DNA from: Endothia cerciana
Lineage: Eukaryota > Ascomycota > Sordariomycetes > Diaporthales > Cryphonectriaceae
DNA: 64,000 bases
Reading direction: 5' to 3'
Assembly (NCBI GenBank): GCA_026119935.1
Contig: JALRMH010000044.1
Span: 267,962 to 331,961 of the forward strand
The notes below the pieces were generated by a model. It was not told the origin of the DNA, searched no databases, and saw only the letters and a list, made by a program, of their open reading frames with translations. Position numbers and translations under genes: made by a program. Positions 49,001 to 61,298 of the stretch are shown here, in pieces (positions within the stretch are counted from its first letter, which is position 1; every line of letters starts with the position of its first letter).

Positions 49001-50041
49001 CAGGAAGTACCATAGAGCGTTGATTGGTGCTGGAGGTGAGTCAACTCAAAGTCATCTTGAGCTTGGTCGAGAACCTAACCCTTCCCAGGTGCTCATCTGC
49101 GTGAGATGGTCATCAAAGCCGGTGGGCCCGACGATGCCAGAGAGCGTGCTCGTCTCATTCAGTTCCCGAAGCAGGAAGCCGATGGCAACACCATCACCTT
49201 GGCGGGCCGCTCAGCAGTCGTCGATCAGCTCATTAAGCAGATCCAAGACTTTGTGTCCGTGCGAGAGAGCCAGGTCACGAGCACGGTCGATGTGCCCACC
49301 GAGAAGCACAGGTCTTTGATTGGTCGTGGCGGGGAGACCAAGAAGCGCCTCGAGGAACAATTCAGTGTCACGATTGACATTCCTCGGCAGGGAAGTACAG
49401 AGACAGCAGTCAAGATCACTGGCCAGGAGGCGGCTGTTGAGAAGGCCAAGGAGCACATTGCCGACTTGACGAAGGACAAGCCATCGGAGACGATCCAGGT
49501 CCCCCGTAATCTGCACCAGGCCATCTCCAACAATGGCCAATTCTTCCGCAAGCTTAGAAGTGATTACCACGTCACTGTTGACCACGCGGGTCAGACCCCA
49601 CCGCCGAAGGCCACTGCTGCACCCCGGGCTAGCGGTGGCGCGCTCCCGCTGATCACTGATGAAGCCGACGAAGATGCCCACTCCTGGAATGTGGTCGAGA
49701 GCGTCTCCAGCGAGGAGGGCGAGATTCCTTGGGTCCTCAAGGGGTCCTCAGAAGACATCGAGAAAGCCAAGAGTGCCATCACTACGGCTATGAACCAAGC
49801 AAAGGACAATGTCACCGGCTATCTGGTCCTGCCAGACCCCAAGACCTACCGCCACGTGATTGGGCAAGGTGGAAGCAAGGTGAACTCGATCCGTAAGCAG
49901 AGCGGCTGCAAGATCAACGTACCTCGTGACAACGGCGAGGCTATCGAGGTCATCGGCCCGAAGGATGGTGTCGAGAAGGCCAAGGACCTCATCCTTGCTG
50001 CTGTGCGTGACGGTCAGAACGGGTCCAGGGCGAGGGAGTAG
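46063..50041 (+). CDS. SCP160: Multi-KH RNA-binding protein, vigilin/SCP160
   Basis: Ribosome- and mRNA-associated KH protein; yeast Scp160 binds polysomes at the ER and affects ploidy control and translation efficiency. Exons 46063-46713, 46788-49035 and 49089-50041 join to 1283 residues. Seven KH domains with intact GxxG loops can be seen: IIGRQGANIKSLQEKTGARI, LIGKQGSRIKDLRDKFDVDI, LIGPEGKTVNRLQNRYNV, LIGQGGAAMEALRQQTETRI, LIGAGG (spans the second intron), LIGRGGETKKRLEEQFSV and VIGQGGSKVNSIRKQSGCKI. Further degenerate copies occur, e.g. IIGHSGLSPEEFFDQTGC. The N-terminus (residues 1-150) is disordered and Pro/Thr-rich. Introns use GTACGT and GTGAGT donors. Poly-U-rich 3' flank follows the stop. 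Confidence 0.93.
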
Positions 50042-50839
50042 GGCAGCCCTGCCTTCGATGCCTTCAGTCCGCACGCCGACGAGCAGCAAGATGATTGGCG
50101 ATAATAAAGCATAGCAGACTGTACCCTCTTTTTTTTTATTTTTTATTTTTTATTTTTTATTCTTTTTTTTCCCTTTCGTTTTCCCCTTTCATGGTCTTCT
50201 TCTTTTCGTCTCATTCCCTTTTTGGAATGGTCGGGGCGGTTGGGAAAAGTTCTATTATCGTGGTCCAAATTCTGGGTCTTCAAGTTCGCAAGCATTGCAT
50301 TCAGTTATATAGTCCTATCAAAATCCTAAGCGGCCCAATTACGACTCGTTATATCAGATACTTGCCGCTAGATTATTCTGTTCATGTCTTTCGGGTTTTG
50401 GGTAGTGGTTCTCTGTTGTGTTGATGCTGCTGTATGAGGTCTCAACGGTTCTCCCGTTTGCCACGATCAACTAGCAGGTGAGTCCTGATTTCTTGAGTCA
50501 TGGTATCTAGTGAATAACATTAAGAAGTGAGGCAGGAAAAGTTGTGCAGCCCTTGTGTAGATGGCGAGTTCTTGTCTTGAACTCATCGTGTTCCAACTGA
50601 TCGCCTTACGTAGCTCTATCTACCTAGCCGTGTCTCAGCCCTAGCTTCCATCTCAGTTGATGCCCTCCTCCCCTCGAGTAAGGTTTCTCTTCCCCCCAAT
50701 CAATGATTTCTCCTATTTTGGTGCTCTTCCTCCTCCCGTTCGAAGTTTTCTCTTCCAGCCGATCAACACCTCTCCTCTGCTGGTCAAAGTTTCTCTTCTC
50801 GCCCTCGAGGGTTTGATGGGCGGGGAGGATCCTCAGTGT

Positions 50840-51240
50840 GGTTAGCAGGCTGGAACCGCCAGTGGGCGCCATGGTTCTCGGTGCAGTGCCTGCAGAAACA
50901 GGTCGCGGCGCCGTTGAACGGGTTGAGGAAAATATTTCTGGGGCCGTGTGTGACCGCATCGGAGGTCGACTCGGGAAATCTTGGGCAGGTCCTGCGGACA
51001 GCAAGCACAGGGCTCGCCGTGATCGTCCTTCCGTGTGCCAATGATCGCGTCCATGCGGATAACTGAGAGGTCGAAGCTCTCGCCGTGGTAGAGGCCCGTG
51101 AACAGGGGTCGCGCGTGGGGGTCGCAGAGGAACTGGTACCTGTCGGCCTCCGGACAAGTTCTGGGCGCGGTATTTGACGGCGATGCGGTAGTCGACGATA
51201 AACGCCCGGATGGTCTGGGCGAAGAGAGACGGAGCTTTTA
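50840..51240 (-). pseudogene. Relic of an unidentified Cys-rich protein gene, two frame breaks
   Basis: Three adjacent minus-strand pieces look like one former protein. Piece 1 (about 51240-51155) reads LFAQTIRAFIVDYRIAVKYR. One base out of frame, piece 2 (about 51150-50950) reads CPEADRYQFLCDPHARPLF then HGEPCACCPQDLPKISRVDL. Out of frame again, piece 3 (about 50945-50850) reads PRNIFLNPFNGAATCFCRHC. The sense of the frames (Cys pairs, aromatic residues, no low complexity) changes exactly at the joins. The Cys pattern might bind zinc. I do not recognise the family. Confidence 0.45.
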
Positions 51241-52123
51241 TTGGACGAATACTATGTTAGTGGTTGAGTTCTGATAAGAGACATTCACACTAGACAATCA
51301 TACACCCGACTGGTCCGTGGTGCTGTCCAGAGGGAATTTGCTAAGTCGGTTGGAAACTCTATAGTTAGTTGGAGGATGGAAGGCCACCGGGGGCAGACTG
51401 TCCACTATACCGGAATAAAAAGATAATGAAGGCTCTGGGAAGACGCATAGTAGAAGGCACTCATGGTCTGACGTATTAACAGAGCATAACAAATCTTCCG
51501 TCAACTTGTCACTTCTACAGATGCGTCGATTGATTGTTTCTGGATGATAATATTACAGATGTGGAGGCTTGTGCAGCAAGAGTCTTCCAGTTCTAAGCAT
51601 TGCGAAAAGGAATTTGTTGATAGTGGAGCTCTGGGCATAGCAATGATTGCATTGCAGGTCAACAAAATCATCATGATGCGAGGGTATTCCAAGGCAACAG
51701 GGCGTGCTCTTCTTGAAATGGGCATGCAGCTGTATCTCACAATCTTCGACCTTGCATCTCTTCCACTTAAGTCTCATTCCAAATTCTTACCTCTCTTCCA
51801 GCTGACAATTACCAGGATACTGCCGCATATTTCATAATCGAACCTGCTCACCTCAATGATAGCCTTGCCACGTTACCTGCTGTGAGTGGCAGCCTCGTGA
51901 GGCTGTCTCAGCTGGGCCCGCCCCTAGTTAGAGCCGTAGGTTTAGGGCATGCAGCTAGCTAATTGTGATTATTCAGCACACAAGTACTGAAGAATGTTTA
52001 CACCCTCGACATATACTTGATTTCTGTGTGTGCATCTGTCAGGTCCAGAAGTCATACCAAGTTGTAAAGAATCGTCCTTTCGGTCCTTCGACCGAGACTC
52101 ACAACTGCTAGAGATAGCATGCA

Positions 52124-52985
52124 GTGGGACAGTTACAGGCAAGAGCAGATGTAGAGCTAGACAATCTTCTCCTTTATGTTCCTTCAACGGCATCGGAGCA
52201 CTTTTGTTATGGTCTATGCCCCATCCAAGTGATGCATCAAGACAGGACTTGCTGGAGCCTCGGCGATCCCAACACCCTGAAGTCGTACGGTGGCCCGCCT
52301 GAAAGACGAAGTGCCGAGGAGGACACAGAGCGCCTGACCACATTTGCATGGGGATCCTCTGACCGCTTTGTCTATTTGTACATGCACACTTCTGGCCAAG
52401 TATGTCCTCTTTCCCTAGCTAAGCTGGACCTCAGCGGCGTCCTCTCGCAAGCTCCTTCCACCTTGCCGGACCACCTGAGACAGTCGGTACGCTGAATCAT
52501 ACAACTGATGACCCAACACATTGACCAATACTTCCAGATGCCTGTCGAGTAAGTAGCCGCCGTGGCCGAGACTTAAAGCCTGCCAACATTGTCTCGGCCA
52601 TTGCTTGCCTCTGCTTCCTGCAATACCAAGTCGCTCCCACAGGCCGCTATGCCTTGTTCTACCTCCACCTCAACAAACTGACGGCCTACAGATGATCAAA
52701 TATGGCTTTCCCCGGGGCCACCGGGTCCGCGGTAAGTGCTCGAGTTGTAACCCGTGACTAGTGGCCAAGGTATGGAGCTGCTGCTGACATCCACCCAGCC
52801 CAAGCGACGTCGCGACAGACAGACCCAGTTCGAAGACACGGCCGCCAGCAGGCGGTTGAAGGCCGAGAAGATCTATCAATACTTGAGAGTCGCATAGCCA
52901 GTGGCCACCGGCTGGCAATTGAGTGGAGTGGTCACGGGTTATTACTTTCGAGATGCCTACGCTTTACGACGGGGGAAGACATTCC
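52124..52985 (+). other. Doubtful multi-exon coding remnant
   Basis: Fragments on the + strand may be exons of one gene: a piece with CWSLGDPNTLKSYGGPPERR and TTFAWGSSDRFVYLYMH (to about 52400), a GTATGT donor after it, and a later piece starting MIKYGFPRGHRVR at 52694 that splices through a good intron (GTAAGT donor, CTGAC branch, CCCAG acceptor at about 52799) into a frame open to 52999. Linking exons are unclear and several stops intervene. I cannot name a family; it may be a decayed gene. Confidence 0.22.
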
Positions 52986-53907
52986 AGCTGATCGCTAAAT
53001 CTCCCGAGGACAGCAGATGCGCCTCTTGAGGGAGGATTACAACAAAATCAGAAGTGCATCGCTCCTCGCTGGAACTTGTGGATCGATGCACGCCCTCTGC
53101 CCCGGGTTCGTGCTGACCTCCTCATCCACGGCCCTGCGCCTGGCCGACCAAAGCTTTCGTCATCGACCTGTGCTCCGACGATGGTCCCTCGTACAACACA
53201 AGAGGATGACAACGGTGCCACGGAAGGCGACATGCCGGTTGCGACCACCCAAGCTTCGATGCACGAACATGCTGTAGGGTTCTAAGCCGTCTCCACGGAT
53301 TCCGTCTGTTGGGTTCAGCCCTGATGCTGATGGTTGTCCTGTATCTCAAGAGTAGCAGTGATGATTGAGGCTAGGTCCGCCCTGGAGTATATGAGAGTAT
53401 AGGTTCCCAAAGGCCTGCTGGGCAAAAGGGACAGGCTACATCAGGATTTGTAGACGTAACAATATAGGAGGTTAAAGCATGTTGAGTGAGGATACGCTGT
53501 TACTCCTTGGTGGGCGAGCACGGACTGAACAGAGCTTGGCAAAACCAATCTCCGCATCCGCTCCCGACTCCAGAATATTTACATTGGTGTTCTTGAACCC
53601 TCCTGGCTTGCAACAGAATGAAGTCCTCCTTGCCCGCTAACAATCCAATCCTTCCATGTGGAGATGAATATCTGCCTAGCATCAATACATCCTTCTCGTG
53701 GCTGGTGCCAAGCTGTTTCGAGGGGAAGAGGGATACGGGGATAGCCACTCTACCAGGATCACCTCGGAACATTTCGCACTTGATCACGACTAAAGGGCGA
53801 AGAAATCACCAAGGAAGAAATCAAAACCGGGTAGATCTTGGGCGCTTCCATGCATTATGTGAGAAAGGTAGGCTAGGAAGAAAGGCAGGGAGGGGGCTAG
53901 GCGTGAA

Positions 53908-53952
53908 CCAGAAGGACCAGAAGGACCAGAAGGACCAGAAGGACCAGAAGGA
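53908..53952. repeat. Tandem 9-bp array, five units
   Basis: Five perfect copies of CCAGAAGGA with a sixth partial copy on the right. In one minus-strand frame it reads (GPS)n. No gene around it is supported. Confidence 0.9.
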
Positions 53953-53999
53953 TCAAAGCCATAGGCACTGAGCACCAGCCATGGTTTCTCTCCTTGGAG

Positions 54000-54011
54000 C
54001 CCCCCCCCCCC
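54000..54011. repeat. C12 homopolymer
   Basis: Twelve consecutive C residues in the gene-poor region, followed by CTCTCCCCC. Confidence 0.9.
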
Positions 54012-56623
54012 TCTCCCCCGTGAGTTCCCGTGCTTGTGTCTAATAATATCCCACGGCAGACGAAGACGACTAGAGGGGAACAGCACAGGAGGGAGACGAG
54101 AACTCTAGGCAGATGGATTATCTCAGGTAATTTGACCGAGGTCACACCAAGGACTGGGGAATCATACCATGGTGTCTCACAAAAGAAATTCCGTGCATGA
54201 GCGTCAAGGGGCCGGCCTGTGACCTGGCCAGCCCGGCCAGCCTTGGTGCTGCATACTCCTGATGGATTGGATGCCACTCGGCTGTCAAGAGGTAATTGCA
54301 CCTGCAGGCTGCCTTGAGCAGGATATTGAGCATGAAAAGGGGGAACTCTGGGGCGAGGGATGAACACGACGAGTGCCACATCGCCCCCATACAGGTACAT
54401 AGTAATATGTGTCCATGGCCAGGGAGGTACGTTGTCATCATCACCAGAGAAGCGAGTGCAGAGACGGGTTGAAGGGTATGGCTGAGCCGCAGCCACCTGG
54501 CAAGCTTGGGCAGGGAGGAGAGTCAGGATCTTGGAACCGGCTTGCGGCTGCTGCAGGCGCACTTGCAGAAGCGATATGCCCCAGAACCCTTACGAGCCTG
54601 GGCCATGTGGTGGACCCTGCTGTCTTCTTGCCGTACGGGCCCACACCCTGCTACCGTGCACGCTGAAAAGATTCGTACTGTCTCCAATGTTGGCCCACAC
54701 CCCGCTGGCCAGCCCTTTCCTCCTGACTTGGGCTCACCTGCAACAGCTTTATCATCAGGTATACCGTGTGAATAGCATCACCAATATTTTTTTTATCGCA
54801 CTGTCAACCTGCAAACCTGGTGCCACCCGCGCATTTGGGGGGCAACCATCTGCCTATACTACAGCACCTATTACCAGTAGATGGTGATGCCCAAGAGAGA
54901 CAGACCATTATGCTGAAAAAGCAACACCACCGAGGGCGGAAACATATAACACAAGGTTTGTCACCGTCTCCTTCCCTTGTCGTCCGATCGTCAGGCATCA
55001 CGACCCCTGAGATCGGTACCCTGTGTCAAAAGTTCGCCAGACAAAACGGTGCTCTTTGACTTCGATCGGTACGGGGGTTTCGGAAACATCAGCAGCTTGC
55101 GAGCTGATCGCCGTCTCGCGCGAAGTCACGACGATCCTTTTCCAGGCCAGGTTCGGGACCCCTCCTCGCCTTCAGCAGGGCCTGTCACGCCAGGCAGATC
55201 AGGTCACCTTCTGGTCGTCCTGTTCTTGGCCCCCCTACTCTCTGGCGCGTCAGTGTCAACGTCTCTTGGGCAGGATAGCCAGGGCACACACCCCGACCAG
55301 AGAGGGTACGTCAAGAGACACGCCTTTCTTGTCCGGTCGCGTCTCTCCTCGCATCGCCCAGGCCTGAATCCGATCGTACCGTTCATTGCGGAGCTCGGAA
55401 ATAACCAAGCCATTCAGCACGCGCACCTCACGGCCCTCATCCAGATCAGCTACCGCGCAGGGCAAGGGACCCCCCATCCTCACCACCGCCCCCGCCTAAT
55501 ACCACAGTGGTAGTGCCCCCGTTGTCGAGAGCGGCCACCACTGCTCCGATTCCTGATCAGGCGTCCGCAGGACCCCACTGCTCGCCCGCCCTATCGAACC
55601 TTGTCGCAGCAGCCCTGCTGCAGGAGAGGACGGGATCAGGACAGGACAGGACAGGACTACCATAGCGGGATACTGGGGAGAGTTGTGCAAGAACATTTCC
55701 AGGCCTGGCCAAGGCAGTCCCTAGGACCCTTCTGGATGGACAGGACGGAGCTACGATACGATACGGGCCATATCATACGGCGGCGCATTACGTTCGCACG
55801 TTAAGGCGCGGGCCTAGGCTGGTCTGTTGCTTGCGAGTCCGGACGAGTTCAGACAGGTTCGAGCTCGAGTAGGCCCTGGGACGAGCTCGCCAGCGACGGG
55901 ACCTGTAGGGAAGAGAGACCCAGGTCGAGCACGGGTCACGAGAGAAATGACAACCTCCTCCTAGATTTCCTAATTGCGCGGCCCTGTCCGAGCTCAGCAG
56001 CATCCCACCCCCCTCAGCTCACTGTACATCCGCCATCGACGGTCTTCCGAGTACTTACATATGCGACGAGCACGCACCCAGCACAGCACAGACACAGGGC
56101 AGACAAGACAGACCACACGGAGTTACGACTGCGGGAGTCCAGACCTAACCCGGGCCTGTTTTCCCTCTCTGCCTCTCTTTTCTTCCTTTGGACCCCGTCC
56201 CACCCTGTTCTCCTCCCAAGGGAATCAATCGGTCGTTCCACCTCCTCTGACCTTTGTTCGCCCTCTCAACAGCGCCAGCGACCAGCCGGCAGCAAACACC
56301 ACCCGGCCTTCCTTGCATCTCTGACCTCGTCGATCAGGACAGCGGCAGCAACCCTGCTGCCAGCAGGTTACCGTAGAGGCACCGGCCCCACGTCATTGGC
56401 CAACTTTCTGAGTCCAGCAGTGTGATCAGAGCGGCTTGGGCCCCCTTCTCTTGTCCCCCGCCCCCCGTCTCACACCTAGGTCAATACGCCCGTCCCGCTC
56501 CTTTCAACCGTCAGCTAGACCTGCTTCCGTTTCGCCCTTATTTTCCTCCTTGTTGTCGACTTGCGCCCCCTGCCCCCTCCCCGACCTAGGCTCAGCCGCC
56601 TCGGGACGTTGTGTTGTGGTATC

Positions 56624-59588
56624 ATGGACGGCTTAAACCCAAACAACACTAACCTGCCCGCCTCGACATCGACCACCATCACTGGCATGCCCTCGTCCTC
56701 GCGACGCCGCCTGACAAAGAAACCCCCGAGCTCGCACCAGCAATACCAACACCGCAGCTCCAACAGTATCGATGCCGGCGCCAGCACCGCGGGTTCTAGG
56801 TTCGACGCCCTATCGATCCAGAGCAAACGCAGCTCCACGAGCCTGAGGCGGGCGCCAAGTGCTCCACCTGCAAGGACTACTCCTACCTCCAACAACGCGT
56901 CAAACAGTTCCTCTCCACGACATCCTCCTGTTTCCTCCACAACTGCCGCAGCCCCTGTCGGTGCTGGCAGCCACTACCCTCAGCAGCAGTACCACCAGCA
57001 GCGGTCTCTCAATCCCTCTCCCATCCTCCCCTCCGGCGAGTTCTCGACCGGCCTGTCCTTCTCCCAACCCCCGTCCGCCAGCGCCAACCGAGGGGGCCCG
57101 TCCCGCAGCAGGGACCACTACCGTCTCTCCGATCCCCACAATAACAATCTTAATTACGGGCTGGGTACGGCCGCCTCTACCCATCATCGTCTCAACTCCA
57201 GGGCGTCAGAAGAATTCATCGGCGCTCCCTTTGACGGCTCTGCCATCCTCAATCGCATCGAGGCCATCAAGGCCCCCAGCTCCCCTCAACGTCCGCCCAT
57301 TCCCCGTCCTGCCCACACCACCCCTGACGCCCGGCTCGCTGGCCTGTCCGTCGAACACTCCGCCAGCTTCTCGGCTGCTGCTGACACCATGGCTGCCGCC
57401 GAGAAGTCGCAGGGCTCCAAGATGCCCGACGGTCAATTGCCACAGTCGAAGCGGTTCTCGGACGAGTCCAAGGAGCCCAAGATGTCCTCCGTCCTCAGGA
57501 AGAAGTCCGGCTTCTCTGGTTTCATGACCAGTCTCGTGGGCTCACCGAAGAAGCCGACCATCTCCGCGCCCGAAAACCCCGTGCACGTCACCCACGTTGG
57601 CTATGACAGTGCCACCGGCCAATTCACGGTCAGTCACCTCCCCATCATCCGACCCGGCCCGTCATTGTCGATCCAGAGAGACCCGTGCTAATCACCGAGC
57701 GCTTCTGCCAGGGACTGCCCAAGGAGTGGCAACGATTGATCAACGAGAGCGGCATCCCCGAGAAGGACAGACAGGCGAACCCCCAGATGCTCGTCGACGT
57801 GCTCACCTTTTACAAGGAGACGACAGAGAGGCCTCACGAGGACCAGAACCTGGAGAAGTTCCATGATGCCCGAGCGACGGAGATGCGCCAGGTCGGCTCT
57901 GCACCCGGGTCGGCCACGATGCCTTCGCCCGGACAATTCTCATCAAATTACACGGGTATGTCACCTATGATAAGCCCGCCTGCAAGCCCGCGGTTTCCTC
58001 AGAATGTTGAAGGCAGTTTCGAAAATCCCCGGTCGCCCCCTCCGGTCCCGAAAGGTATTGGCTCTCATCCTACCAAGGATATCAACCTGATGCCCAGCCG
58101 TCCGGCTCCCAAGCCCCCGGTCAGCATGTCGAACCGATCCAATGCTCAACCTCCCTACCCGACCAAAGACTCTGGCATCGGCATGCCCGCCGCCGGCGAA
58201 GAGGGTCCCTACGTCCCTCCAAAGGATGCGCCGACCATGCTACCCGAAGAGCACCGATCGAGATCGCGATCGAGTTCCCGAGTCAACGGCGCCGCCCCTT
58301 ACGCCCCGGCGCAGCCGAACCCGGCTGCCTATCAGCAGCAGTTGATGCAACAGCAGCAAGAGCAGGCTATGGCGCAGGCACAAGCGGCCATGACTGGTCA
58401 GGTCGGTCGTGCTCCTAGCAAGAGGCAGCCGGCCCAACAGCCCACGCCGCCCCAGTCCCAGCACCAGTTTGCCCGGGCTCCCGAGCAGAACGGTGCTCAG
58501 CGGCCCCAGCAGCCACAGGCTGGCGCCGTGCCGGGCGCGAGACCCCGAAACCGGCAGAGGCAGAGCAATGGAATCGACGTGATTGCGTCCCTCAAGCGTA
58601 TCTGCTCGGAAGGTGACCCGCGCGAGATCTATCGGGGATTCGCCAAGATCGGCCAGGGTGCATCCGGCGGAGTGTTTACTGGGCACGAGCGGGGCAGCAA
58701 CCGGCTCGTGGCCATCAAGCAGATGAACTTGGAGCAGCAGCCGAAGAAGGACCTCATCATCAATGAGATCCTGGTCATGAAGGAGAGCTCGCACCCCAAC
58801 ATCGTCAACTTCATCGACAGCTACCTTTGTTCAGGTGAGCTCTGGGTGGTCATGGAGTATATGGAGGGGGGCAGCCTGACGGACGTGGTCACCTTCAACA
58901 TCATGACCGAGGGGCAGATCGCTTCTGTCTGCAGGGAGACTCTGAAGGGACTACAGCACCTGCACTCCAAGGGCGTGATCCACCGGGACATCAAGTCTGA
59001 CAACATCCTGCTTTCCATGGAGGGCAATATAAAGCTCAGTAAGTTCTGGAGCTCAGGCGAACATGATCAGGAACTGACCCTGTGTGACAGCCGATTTCGG
59101 TTTCTGTGCAACCATCAATGAGGCCCACAACAAGAGGACGACCATGGTCGGCACGCCATACTGGATGGCTCCTGAGGTCGTCACTAGGAAGGAGTACGGT
59201 AGGAAGGTAGACATCTGGTCACTGGGAATCATGGCCATCGAGATGATCGAGGGAGAGCCACCATACCTGACCGAGTCGCCACTCCGTGCCCTCTGGCTGA
59301 TCGCCACCAACGGAACCCCAACTATCAAGGACGAGAACAGCCTCTCCGCAGTTTTCCGAGATTTCCTGTACTTTGCCCTCAAGGTCGACCCGGAGAAGCG
59401 GGCTAGTGCACACGATCTCCTCAGAGTAAGTATATGCCCCCGCAACCCCGCAACGTGCCAGTCCTGCTAAGTCTGTCCTCTAGCACGAGTTCATGAAGCA
59501 ATGTGTTGATTTGGCCCAACTCTCGCCGTTGGTGCGTGCAGCACGCGAGGCCAGAGCACAAGAGAAGGCACGAAAAGGCGGCCAGTAA
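56624..59588 (+). CDS. STE20: p21-activated kinase, STE20 type
   Basis: Cdc42-activated Ser/Thr kinase feeding MAP-kinase and polarity pathways. Exons 56624-57628, 57712-59038, 59091-59425 and 59484-59588 join to 923 residues. A disordered Ser/Pro/Gln-rich N-terminus leads to a CRIB motif at about 312-336 (ISAPENPVHVTHVGYDSATG continuing across intron 1 into GLPKEWQRLI). A second disordered part with a poly-Gln run (about residues 535-560) precedes the kinase domain (about 640-895): IGQGASGGVFTGHERG, AIKQMN, HRDIKSDNILLS, DFGFC, GTPYWMAPEV. No PH domain is visible, and the C-terminus has LSPLVRAAREARAQEKARKG, resembling the G-beta binding site of Ste20. Both points favour STE20 over CLA4, although the CRIB (VHVTHVG) is also CLA4-like. 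Confidence 0.85.
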
Positions 59589-61298
59589 ACTGATACACCA
59601 GTCGATTCGGTTACCTTTACTCATAAGCGGCCTGCCCCTGTACAACATTGGCATGCATGTTGCCTGCCTTTTCCAGGCCTCATATACTGGTTCGCCTGCA
59701 CATATCGACGACCAAAACTTCAGCATTCTATGTTTCTCCGGCCTCCTCCTCGAATCGATTACATATCGCGGCTACGGCGTGGCCGCAATCCATTGAACAC
59801 GGCCAGTTTGTCACCCGGCCGTCGACTACAGCCACCAGTCCTGAGGGCAAAGCTTACAGAGGCCAACTTATCCCTCTGTCTGCTGTGCCGAGGCTTCTTC
59901 TACCGAATCATGGGCGGATACGACACGTGGACGTGTGTCTCACGGTGGCGATGCCGATGTACACTGCCGTTGGCGTAGCCTTCTTGACCCGGGACTAAGG
60001 TCAATCCGCGTCGTCAAGCAACTCTGCTCCGCCGGGGGGGGGGGGGGTGGTTCTATTTTTTTCGTTTGGAGATACGATGGTCCAGCCCACGGCACGGATG
60101 CATCACGCATGTGGATGATGACTTGACGGAGCATGACTGTACCAATATTTCTCGCCATTTTGCCGGTCTGCATGCGAAGTCGGCGATGTGAAGTGCGAGT
60201 GTCAGAGCCTTCGTCATCTCCGGCCACATCTTCCGCTCTTCTCGCCCTGGGTGGCTCGTGTATGAAAAGATGTTGAACTGATTTGGGATTTGGCGGGAAG
60301 GGCTAGAGCGGATGCAAACACTTCATCGGTGGAGAGGCTCCGCGGGTCAGGTCTGAGGTGGCCTTCAGACGCTGACATGATCTGCAGGGGGGGTTGCGGT
60401 ATAACAGTCCTCATGGAATTAGGCGAGGCCGTCTTGCACGTCAGAGAGGAGCCTGCACGTGCCGGTGTGAAATTGTTGGTCAGGGAAAGGAGACCCGATG
60501 ATCTCCTGTGCACGTTGCCTAGGTGGATGGAACGGCTGCGGTAGACAGCTGTGGAAATTCAAGATGGGCTTCCTGTGACAATGTGACGAGAACAAGAAGG
60601 TTTCCGATTTCTGCCGTGCGTCTCCGCACTGCTCAGGTCGTCTGTGTCTTCCCTTTGCCCACTTGGTGGCCATATTCATGAACCTAGATCATCCAGGGGG
60701 AGATTTGCGTTTCTGATGATCTCCAAGAGCATGGTACCTCCCAATCCGTCCCTGTAAAGAAAAATTCCCGATGCGGTCGTCAGCTTCGTTCAGTATGCCT
60801 GTGGAATAATCAGCTATTCGACACCAGCCAGGCGGACTCGGCTTGCTGGGTGTGCTGGCCTGGGTCCAGAATAATGTCCTCAAGTTTTCCGGGTGAATGG
60901 GCGTCCAGTTCCGCCCTCCCTTGCAGCTTGATACCAGGCTAGCACGGTGAATGTCACTTTTCGTTCCTGCGCACTCACCCTCGTGAGCAGCCCGTTCGGG
61001 CTATCATCAGGCCACCGACAGCCCACGGCAACTCGACGTCCCACAGTGACATCCCGCGAGCTTTGCTCAACCTGCACGCCGTCCTGAACCTCGACGATCA
61101 CCTATCCCCCCCTGTGACTGCCCCGAAACCGCGCAGGCCGGTGGTAATCTGACAGATTACCCCGCCTCTCCCTTGTGGGTTGTAGAGATTTCTTCATTTG
61201 TCGGAGCTCAACACTGCTGACTTAGAGGGGGGTCCCAGCAGGGCGTGGAAAGAGTTGGCAAAGTTCAACTAATGTCATATTTGGAGTCTATGTGACCC
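59589..61298. other. Convergent intergenic region after the kinase
   Basis: 1.7 kb with the 3' flanks of the kinase (+) and the acetyltransferase (-). A G13 run lies at 60035-60047. Short frames on both strands show no known domain. Confidence 0.5.

Larger units (their letters stand above)
50042..56623. other. 6.6-kb gene-poor region
   Basis: Between vigilin and the STE20-type kinase. It holds the vigilin 3' UTR with T/A tracts (about 50126-50172), a frame-broken coding relic (about 50840-51240), a doubtful multi-exon frame around 52.1-53.0 kb, a 9-bp tandem array (53908-53952), a C12 run (54000-54011) and the long CT-rich leader of the kinase gene. Many overlapping short frames on both strands show no family. 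No complete gene can be supported. Confidence 0.5.

Noticed and set aside
53491..53499. TGTTACTCC as a start of another solo LTR
   Set aside because: No TAACA terminus or target duplication found within a reasonable distance.
54977..55513. 178-residue + frame upstream of the kinase
   Set aside because: No domain, composition like shifted GC-rich DNA, and located in the long kinase leader region.
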